From Flaviaesturariibacter aridisoli (GTDB taxonomy: Bacteria > Bacteroidota > Bacteroidia > Chitinophagales > Chitinophagaceae): DNA of 64,000 nt. Shown here one piece after another: positions 58,273 through 64,000 of the stretch. The notes under the pieces are model-generated. The model searched no databases, was not told where the DNA came from, and saw only the letters and a list, made by a program, of their open reading frames with translations. Location of the stretch: NCBI RefSeq assembly GCF_004343705.1, contig NZ_SKFH01000006.1:62001-126000 (forward strand). Direction: 5' to 3'. Positions within the stretch are counted from its first letter, which is position 1; each line of letters begins with the position of its first letter. Position numbers and translations under genes: made by a program.

Positions 58273-61200
58273 TTAAAAGTCCAGGCCCAGCGCGAAGTAC
58301 GACATCGGCTTGCCGCGGAAGAAGCCGTTCATTTCCCAGGCAATGTCCCAGCGGATGAAGTAGCCCAGCAGCGTGCTGCGCAGACCGAAGCCATAGCCGC
58401 CGGCGAAGGGTCCGATCCCGCCGGCCTTCAGGCGCACCGTGATCGGGTTGATACCGCTCGGGTCGCTGTACGTGCTGGTGGGGCGGGCGATGTTGGATAC
58501 GTCGCCGGTCCAGGCCGTGCCCAGGTCAAAGAACTGCACCGCCTGCAGGTTGCGCAGGAAGGCGTTGTTGATGGGACGGTTGAAGAAGGTGCTGAAGATC
58601 GGCGCGCGGAACTCCGAGTTGATCACCACGTTGTTGTTGCCGTTGGCAATGTTTTGCTTGAAGCCACGCATGTTCACCGCCAGGGTCTGGTAGGCATAGA
58701 ACTGGCTCTGGTCGGGCGCATTGGCCGGGTCGGCATTGAAGTAGCGGTAGCCCGTCACCTGCTGGGTGTTCGGGTCGATGATCTCGTTGCTCTTGAACTT
58801 GAGCCAGCCATCAACGCCGCCGAGGTAATACACCACTTTCTGCTCGGCAAAGGAGAAGTCGCCGGCGGCGCGCAGCGCCCAGATCACGTTGCGGTACAAT
58901 GGCTGGTAATGACGTGCGTCGAAGCCGGCGTTCATCATCGTGCGGCCGAAAGCCTGGCCACCTTTATCGAGGCGGCTGAAGTAATCGAAATACACCTTGT
59001 AGCGGAGACCGGTCCAGATGTTGGTGGCGGGGTTGAGCGTGTTGTCGTGCACGTACTCGATCGTGGCCTGGCCGAATACTTGTTTCTGGTCGGGGATCAG
59101 CAGCGACAGGCGGTTGAAGCCGGGCTCAGGCGTCGTGGAAACGATCACGCGGTCGAAGCGCGGGCCGACCGTGAGGCGCAGGCTGCGCACCTTGTCGAGC
59201 GCGAAGCGCAGGCGGCCGAGGTAGTAGTTGGAGTGCGTCTTTCCGGGGAAGCCTACCTGGAAGAAGTTGCCCGAGGTGTCGGCAAGGATCACGCCCACGT
59301 CGGCGCGGGCCGAGCTGCGGTAGTACGTGAAGCCCCAGTCGAGGCGGCGGCGGTAGTTGGTGAACTCGAACAGGATGTCGTTGTCGCGCAGGTTCGGCGC
59401 GATGCGGAAGCCGCCCGAGATCTTGTAGTCTTCAAACAGGTCGACGGTACCCATGCGGATGAGGCCGTTGATCTGGCTGCCGTTGGAGGGATTGATGGGC
59501 CCCGTGCCGCCGGTGTATTGCTGGTACTTGGCGGCAGCCAATACGGCGTTGTTGAAGCCGGCGGCTACATAGTCGGTAAAGAAGCGCGGCGGGCGGTATT
59601 CGTACAGCTTGGCGCGGCTCAGTACCGGCTCGGGAGCGATCACCTCGGTTTCGAACACCTGCCCCGGCGTTGTGGTCGGCTGCGCTGCCGCATTGGCGCT
59701 GTCGCGTTTGTCGTTGAACTCGCTCTGGAAGAAGTCCGTTTGCGTTTTACGTGTGGAGTCCACCGCGTTGGTCATGGTGTTGGTCTCGGTGGTACGGAGG
59801 CGGTCGCGCTCACGGAGCTTGCGCACGTATTCGGTGGGCGGTGTGCTCACGTTGCGGCGGCGCAGCGTGTTTTCATCCACCCGCAGGCGGTACAGGTTCT
59901 TGTATTCACCCTGCTGCACCACTTCGCTCACCAGTGTGTTGTCGCCGGCGGTGCGCGTTTCGATCAGTCCCGCCTGGTAGTTGGTGAGCGGGAACACGTA
60001 GGCCGAGTCGGAGCTCGTGGCAAAGTAACCCACCGAGTCGATGTCGGTCTTTTTCCACTCCTTCAACAGGCTGTCTACCTCTTTCGGGGCCGGGTTGCGC
60101 ATCACTTCATCGCCGATGAACACGAGCGTGTCGATGCCCGTCTTTTGCGTGGTGAAGAAGCCGGCGTAGCGGTTGTTGATGCCGTTCTCGTCGGAGGTGA
60201 AGGTGAAGTGCGTGTTGTTGTAGGGCGACGGGTTGCGGGCGTTGCCGAACTTCAGGTTGGTGAGCTGGGAGATCTGTTTGAATTCGCTTTTGTTCCAGTT
60301 GTCTACCAGGAAGATGTTGAAGCGCGGGCCGGGCATCGCCGTATCGCCGCCCGCTGCGTTGGCGGAAGGGCGGTTGGAGGCGAAGACGATACCCGTTTTG
60401 TTGGGGAAAGTCACAAAGGAAGGATCCAGGTCGTCAAACACGTCGTTGGTCACCTGCTCGTAGGTCATCTTGTCGATGTTGTACGTGTAGATATCGCTCT
60501 GGCCCGAGCGGACCGCGCTGACCACGAGCGTGTTGGAATTGAGCATGTACTTGATGTCCTGCACCTGGTCAAACTGGCTCCATTCCTGCTTCGAGATCTT
60601 GATGCGGTTCACCACGTCGTACACGAAGAATTTGAGCTTGCCTTTTTCCACGTATACCACGGCGAGGCGCGTGCCTTTGTTGTCCCAGGCCAGGATCGGC
60701 ATGTTGGGGTTGATCTCGTCTTCGCGGCTGCGGTGGCCGTAGGAGAGAAGCGTTTTGGTGTTCACGAAGTTCTCGTGCAGCACCACGCTGTATTTGCCTT
60801 GCTTGTATTCCGTTACCGCGTAGGTAAACGAGCGCGGCAGGGGGTTGGCGTTGAAGCGGATAAAGTCTTTCTTGCCCACTTCTTCCGTAACCGAGAGCTG
60901 GCCCTTGGGCACCACGCGGCGGCCGCGGATGTCTTTGTAGTAGATGTTGGGCATCTCCTGCATGAAGTCGCGCAGCACCTCCTTGAATTTCTTCTTGGCG
61001 ATCTTCTGCGTAGCGCTGTTCAGGTTGCGGTAGATGCGGGCGAGGTAGAGCAGGTAGGTAGGTTTCGTGGCGCCGTACTTGTTGCCGACGTAATACCAGA
61101 AAGCGTGGCCGGCGAGCTCCGGCTTTTCGAAAGCAAACTGGTAGAAGTTGTTGTACGAGCCGCCGAGCATGGCGTTCTTCAGCTGCTCGTCGAGCTCGGT

Positions 61201-61761
61201 GCTCCAGGGCTCGGCTGCGTAGGCGATGTAGCCGTCGGTGAGCCATTTGGGCAGGTCGAGCAGGGCCTGGTTGGCTGCGAATTCACCGAGGTCATCGCCG
61301 AAGAGGAGGTTCTGCACCAGCACCTGGGCGATGCCCTGGCGTACCTGGCGGCGCAGGTTGTTGCGGTTGGCGTCGTAATACACCACCATCTTGTTGTTCA
61401 CCAGCTTGGTGAGGCCACCGGTGCTTTGCCAGTCGATGCCCTGGCCGATGTTGGATTGCTGGAGATCGTCAAAGTTGTTGTACACCACCACGTTGGCGCG
61501 GCGTTGCATACCGTATTCCACGAACTCTTCCAGCTGCGGTAGCTCTTTCTCCGCAATCTGGGCCACGTACTTGCCCAGCTCGAGGCCGTTTTGGGAAAAG
61601 TAAGTGTTGAAGTTCTCGGTCTGGTAATATTTCCACTTGAATTTCTTGTACTGGACCCGGTTCTTCCCGTACTCCACGGTGTTGACCTGGGCCTGGCCAA
61701 GGAAAGGGAAAACGACACAGATCAGGACGGCCACGACGGCCCTCAGGCTCAGATGCTTCAT
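58273..61761 (-). CDS. Pseudo-peptidase/beta-propeller/outer membrane barrel protein
   Basis: A 1162-residue exported protein. After a signal peptide (to about 24), residues 35-260 align by eye with the peptidase-MA-like fold. However, where the H-E-x-x-H helix is expected the chain reads R-Q-G-I-A-Q (141-146), and the usual W-x-x-E-G becomes P-K-W-L-T-D-G (171-177). Residues of about 300-650 contain TolB/WD40-type repeats (F-A-S-N-R-P, F-T-S-D-E-N-G). About 760-1162 is a D15/Omp85-like barrel ending in A-L-G-L-D-F. Similar proteins in Bacteroidota are often labelled TolB-like. It probably sits in the outer membrane with a large periplasmic part. Confidence 0.7.
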   Translation of the reverse strand: MKHLSLRAVVAVLICVVFPFLGQAQVNTVEYGKNRVQYKKFKWKYYQTENFNTYFSQNGLELGKYVAQIAEKELPQLEEFVEYGMQRRANVVVYNNFDDLQQSNIGQGIDWQSTGGLTKLVNNKMVVYYDANRNNLRRQVRQGIAQVLVQNLLFGDDLGEFAANQALLDLPKWLTDGYIAYAAEPWSTELDEQLKNAMLGGSYNNFYQFAFEKPELAGHAFWYYVGNKYGATKPTYLLYLARIYRNLNSATQKIAKKKFKEVLRDFMQEMPNIYYKDIRGRRVVPKGQLSVTEEVGKKDFIRFNANPLPRSFTYAVTEYKQGKYSVVLHENFVNTKTLLSYGHRSREDEINPNMPILAWDNKGTRLAVVYVEKGKLKFFVYDVVNRIKISKQEWSQFDQVQDIKYMLNSNTLVVSAVRSGQSDIYTYNIDKMTYEQVTNDVFDDLDPSFVTFPNKTGIVFASNRPSANAAGGDTAMPGPRFNIFLVDNWNKSEFKQISQLTNLKFGNARNPSPYNNTHFTFTSDENGINNRYAGFFTTQKTGIDTLVFIGDEVMRNPAPKEVDSLLKEWKKTDIDSVGYFATSSDSAYVFPLTNYQAGLIETRTAGDNTLVSEVVQQGEYKNLYRLRVDENTLRRRNVSTPPTEYVRKLRERDRLRTTETNTMTNAVDSTRKTQTDFFQSEFNDKRDSANAAAQPTTTPGQVFETEVIAPEPVLSRAKLYEYRPPRFFTDYVAAGFNNAVLAAAKYQQYTGGTGPINPSNGSQINGLIRMGTVDLFEDYKISGGFRIAPNLRDNDILFEFTNYRRRLDWGFTYYRSSARADVGVILADTSGNFFQVGFPGKTHSNYYLGRLRFALDKVRSLRLTVGPRFDRVIVSTTPEPGFNRLSLLIPDQKQVFGQATIEYVHDNTLNPATNIWTGLRYKVYFDYFSRLDKGGQAFGRTMMNAGFDARHYQPLYRNVIWALRAAGDFSFAEQKVVYYLGGVDGWLKFKSNEIIDPNTQQVTGYRYFNADPANAPDQSQFYAYQTLAVNMRGFKQNIANGNNNVVINSEFRAPIFSTFFNRPINNAFLRNLQAVQFFDLGTAWTGDVSNIARPTSTYSDPSGINPITVRLKAGGIGPFAGGYGFGLRSTLLGYFIRWDIAWEMNGFFRGKPMSYFALGLDF

Positions 61762-61836
61762 AAAGTCAGGTTCAAATTCTGAAATAGGCGCTCGGCGAAT
61801 CGATTAAATTGCATTTAAAAATAGGGAAAAAGCAGT

Positions 61837-62481
61837 ATGCTTACCGTACACACCTTCACCTTCAACCCCGTTCAGGAGAACACCTATGTGGTGTACAACG
61901 AAAAGGGCGCCTGCTGTATTATCGACCCGGGATGCTATTTCGCTTCCGAAGAGCAGCAACTGGCCTCGTTTATCGAAGCTAACGGCCTCCAACCGGTGCT
62001 GCTGCTCAACACCCACTGCCACCTGGATCATATTTTCGGCAACCGCTATGTGCAGCAGAAGTGGGGCCTCGAGCTCCACCTCCACCGCGCCGAGCTGCCC
62101 GTGCTCGAACGCGGCCCGGCATCCGGCCAGCTCTGGCAGCTGCCTTTCGTCAACTACGACGGCCCGATGCACTACCTCGACGAGGGCGATTCTGTCCGCA
62201 TCGGCGACGACGAGCTCCAGGTGCTCTTTACCCCCGGCCATTCGCCGGGCCACATCTCCTTCTACTCGCCCACACAGCGCTTCCTCCTCTCCGGCGACGT
62301 GCTGTTCAACGGCTCCGTGGGCCGCACCGACCTTCCCGGCGGCGACTTCGCCATCCTCGAAGAAAGCATCCGCACCAAGCTGTATACGCTCCCCGAAGAC
62401 GTGATCGTGTATCCCGGCCACGGCGATACGACCACCATCGGCGACGAGCGGCGGGATAACCCGTTTGTGAAAATGCAATGA
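61837..62481 (+). CDS. MBL-fold hydrolase (glyoxalase II-like)
   Basis: A 214-residue metallo-beta-lactamase-fold hydrolase. The metal ligands are seen in T-H-C-H-L-D-H (near 59-65), P-G-H-S-P-G-H (near 134-140), G-D-V-L-F and Y-P-G-H-G-D. These are the pattern of short glyoxalase II-like and persulfide dioxygenase-like enzymes; the substrate cannot be fixed from sequence. It starts 75 bp from the divergent large gene. A heptamer-repeat element begins at its stop codon. Confidence 0.9.
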   Translation: MLTVHTFTFNPVQENTYVVYNEKGACCIIDPGCYFASEEQQLASFIEANGLQPVLLLNTHCHLDHIFGNRYVQQKWGLELHLHRAELPVLERGPASGQLWQLPFVNYDGPMHYLDEGDSVRIGDDELQVLFTPGHSPGHISFYSPTQRFLLSGDVLFNGSVGRTDLPGGDFAILEESIRTKLYTLPEDVIVYPGHGDTTTIGDERRDNPFVKMQ

Positions 62482-62484
62482 GCT

Positions 62485-62592
62485 CGTGAGGCGTGAAGCG
62501 TGAGGCGTGAGCGCTGACGCCGATCATCAACGCGCATTGCGATCTCACGCCTCACGCTTCACGCTTCACGCCTCACGCCTCACGCCTCACGC
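62485..62592. repeat. Mirror-arranged GTGAGGC heptamers
   Basis: The left arm is GTGAGGCGTGAAGCGTGAGG (62486-62505). The right arm is TCACGCC/TCACGCT units (62544-62592). The last units encode the C-terminal end and the stop codon of the alpha/beta hydrolase on the minus strand. Confidence 0.8.
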
Positions 62593-63474
62593 TCCCTGCC
62601 CGCTTCGCACCACCTGCAGAATTTCCTTTATGCAATGCACATACACCGACAGGTGGCCTTCGCCCGGCCGGTAGTGCATGGTTGCCCGCGGCGCGTATTG
62701 CTCAACGGCTTCGGCGTGGGCGCGGGCTACCGACATGTCGCGGGTGCCCCACCAGTAATGCACCGGCTGCGCGATCGCGGCCAGGCGGTACGGAAAGTGC
62801 GCGTAGTAGGCGCGCGCCTCCATGATGGGCCCCAGGGCGCCGCCCCGCGCTGCCTCACGCACGCTGCAGCGCGCCATCTGGCCGAGCGCGCCCGGACGGT
62901 CCAGCAAGTGGTAGTCCTCCCAGGGAAGGCCGCTGATGCCTTGCGGCGGCAGCCGTTTGGGGCCGTGGCGACGTACGGCGCGCAGCGCCGGGGCCAGCAG
63001 GAAAGGCGCATAGCGCGCCGCCCGGAAGTACCACTTGTTGCTCCCCATCTGCTGCAGGATCTCCTTGTCGAACGGGCGCGTAAAGCCGCATACGATGTGC
63101 ACGCTGCCGATCCGCTCCGGGAAGGCGGCCGCCATCGCCAGGGCATAGGGGCCGCCGCCCGACCAGCACAGCACCGGCAGCGGCGGCAGCCCGAGGGCGG
63201 CACACAGGTGTTCGGCGTCGTGGGCGAAGGAGCGGTAGCGCTCGCCCGGCCGGTAGCCGGATCCACCCATGCCCGGACGGTCGATCGAGATCAGCTGCAG
63301 GCCGGCTTCGGCCAGCAACGCGTCGAGGCGGTAGCCGAAGCCCTCCAGCAGGAGGGGCTCCAGCCGCGAGGAGGGCGTGCCGTGGAAATACAATACCGGT
63401 ACCGCCGCCGGGTCGCCGAAGCGGGCATAGCAAAGACGGCGTCCGTCGGGGAGGGTATGGAAAAGCTCGTGCAT
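62587..63474 (-). CDS. Alpha/beta hydrolase
   Basis: A 295-residue serine hydrolase fold. The oxyanion region Y-F-H-G-T-P-S-S-R is near 32. The nucleophile elbow reads L-C-W-S-G-G-G (near 114), with Cys at the usual first Gly. The acid is in Y-W-W-G-T-R-D-M-S near 245, and the catalytic His in G-E-G-H-L-S-V-Y near 273. Substrate unknown. I start at ATG 63474, where the domain begins. The frame is open for 65 more codons upstream, but that part is only the translated 43-bp repeat (Y-P-F-E-W-P-K and S-S-G-R-S). Confidence 0.88.
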   Translation of the reverse strand: MHELFHTLPDGRRLCYARFGDPAAVPVLYFHGTPSSRLEPLLLEGFGYRLDALLAEAGLQLISIDRPGMGGSGYRPGERYRSFAHDAEHLCAALGLPPLPVLCWSGGGPYALAMAAAFPERIGSVHIVCGFTRPFDKEILQQMGSNKWYFRAARYAPFLLAPALRAVRRHGPKRLPPQGISGLPWEDYHLLDRPGALGQMARCSVREAARGGALGPIMEARAYYAHFPYRLAAIAQPVHYWWGTRDMSVARAHAEAVEQYAPRATMHYRPGEGHLSVYVHCIKEILQVVRSGQGA

Positions 63475-63507
63475 CGGTAAGGAGCACACAAAAGGCGTTC
63501 CGCGCCC

Positions 63508-63695
63508 CTTCGACCACTCGAAGGGGTATGGGCAGCTCCTGCAGACGGTACTTCGACCACTCGAAGGGGTATTTGCAGCACCTGCGGAGGGTACTTCGGC
63601 CACTCGAAGGGGTATGCGCAGCACCTGCGGAGGGTACTTCGGCCACTCGAAGGGGTATGCGCAGGCCATGCAGAGGGTACTTCGACCACTCGAAG
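63508..63695. repeat. Five CTTCGR-CCAC-TCGAAG dyads at exact 43-bp spacing
   Basis: Dyads start at 63508, 63551, 63594, 63637 and 63680. Each 27-bp spacer reads GGGTAT, then a variable segment centred on GCAGNNCCTGC in most copies, then GGTA. The array fills the region between the start of the alpha/beta hydrolase gene and the end of the IS256-family element. Its 43-bp pitch equals that of the unrelated array at 29298. Confidence 0.9.
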
Positions 63696-63735
63696 GGGTA
63701 TCTGCGGTAATGTCAGCTAAACTGTGTCAGTTGGG

Positions 63736-64000
63736 TTATAAAGATATTGGCATTCGGTCGCCGAAGATGATTTTGAGTTGTTGTGCGCTTTGGGCCCAAT
63801 TGGGCAGGGGCATGGTCCATTTTCGTGCGATGCGCTCCTGTGCCAGGTAAATGAGCTTCAATAGCGCCATGTCATTGACGAAGGCTCCTTTTGTTTTGGT
63901 GACCTTGCGCAATTGCCGGTGATAGCCTTCGATGGTGTTGGTCGTATAGATCACCCGGCGTACGTGCTCCGGGTAATCGAAGAAGGTGGAGAGCTTATCC
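63736..64000 (-). mobile_element. IS256-family transposase, C-terminal part
   Basis: An open frame of 87 codons runs from the window edge to a TAA at 63736. It reads F-F-D-Y-P-E-H-V-R-R-V-I-Y-T-T-N-T-I-E-G, then R-Q-L-R-K-V-T-K-T-K-G-A-F and W-T-M-P-L-P-N-W-A. That is the highly conserved C-terminal block of mutator/IS256 transposases, including the last catalytic Glu in T-T-N-T-I-E. The N-terminus lies outside the window. The right end of the element, with C-T-G-T-G-T-C-A-type terminal bases, is probably within 63700-63735. Intactness cannot be judged here. Confidence 0.92.

Noticed and set aside
58210-61542. 1110-codon open frame on the plus strand
   Set aside because: It runs antisense to the 1162-residue gene and is open only because of the GC-rich codon pattern; it has no signal peptide or family character.
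63475-63669. 65-residue N-terminal extension of the alpha/beta hydrolase
   Set aside because: It consists only of the translated 43-bp repeat, and the conserved domain starts at 63474.
63508-63695. CRISPR-like array
   Set aside because: The spacers are largely conserved (GGGTAT...GGTA) and too short; no cas genes. It is a tandem dyad repeat.

Overview
The window comes from a GC-rich member of the Bacteroidota, most likely a Chitinophagaceae-type organism (my inference). The evidence is a complete type IX secretion/gliding core (gldK-gldL-gldM-gldN), a separate gldB, many lipoproteins with short lipoboxes, beta-barrel proteins ending in F, and Bacteroidota-type promoters (TAnnTTTG just upstream of start codons). 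Families such as DUF4271, DUF4783, a Haem_bd-like protein and the MoxR-DUF58-Bat group point the same way. I saw no rRNA, tRNA or CRISPR array.

Layout. 1-1.4 kb: edge of an unknown gene, a gene-free stretch with a 310-bp MITE-like element, then an SRPBCC protein. 1.4-11.5 kb: a lipoprotein, an APC permease, a small RS-rich membrane protein, a trans-sulfuration enzyme, TolC plus an HlyD/MacA-type adaptor, GpsA, and an MBOAT/SGNH acyltransferase pair. 11.5-21.6 kb: HemW diverging from an Omp85 protein, DUF4271, HemD, then gldKLMN closed by a strong terminator. 21.8-28.6 kb (minus strand): UvrC with a lipoprotein, an ECF sigma factor with a membrane-anchored barrel-like partner, a haem-binding protein and GpmI. 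28.7-36.7 kb: DUF4783-NadC, a SUI1 factor with a tiny membrane protein, Icd, ApaG, GldB and NadE. 36.9-48.2 kb: two lipoproteins, MoxR-DUF58-BatD-like-BatA-RsgA, a DUF937-OmpA fusion, a gamma carbonic anhydrase and a class III aminotransferase. 48.2-58.1 kb: two TraB/GumN paralogues, then a seven-gene cluster (membrane protein, HTH regulator, membrane protein, radical SAM enzyme, membrane protein, CreD, DUF1361). 58.2-64 kb: a 1162-residue pseudo-peptidase/propeller/barrel protein, an MBL hydrolase, an alpha/beta hydrolase, a 43-bp tandem array and the end of an IS256-family transposase.

The most interesting structures lie in regulation and in intergenic DNA. (1) Identical-architecture 17-bp operators, ACTTTG-N5-CAAAGT, each exactly 7 bp before a start codon, bracket the small HTH regulator and predict an autoregulated two-promoter CreD/radical-SAM membrane regulon. 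(2) Seven TTTGTA-N5-TACAAA dyads repeat every 42-43 bp upstream of nadC. (3) An unrelated array of five CTTCGR-CCAC-TCGAAG dyads repeats every 43 bp next to the IS256 end. (4) Families of 7-bp tandem repeats and hairpin-centred dispersed elements occupy many intergenic gaps and sometimes supply the stop codon of the neighbouring gene.

Together the recognisable genes cover protein secretion and gliding, envelope assembly, NAD and haem metabolism, and the TCA cycle and glycolysis. This is therefore core chromosome with lineage-specific repeats, not a mobile island.
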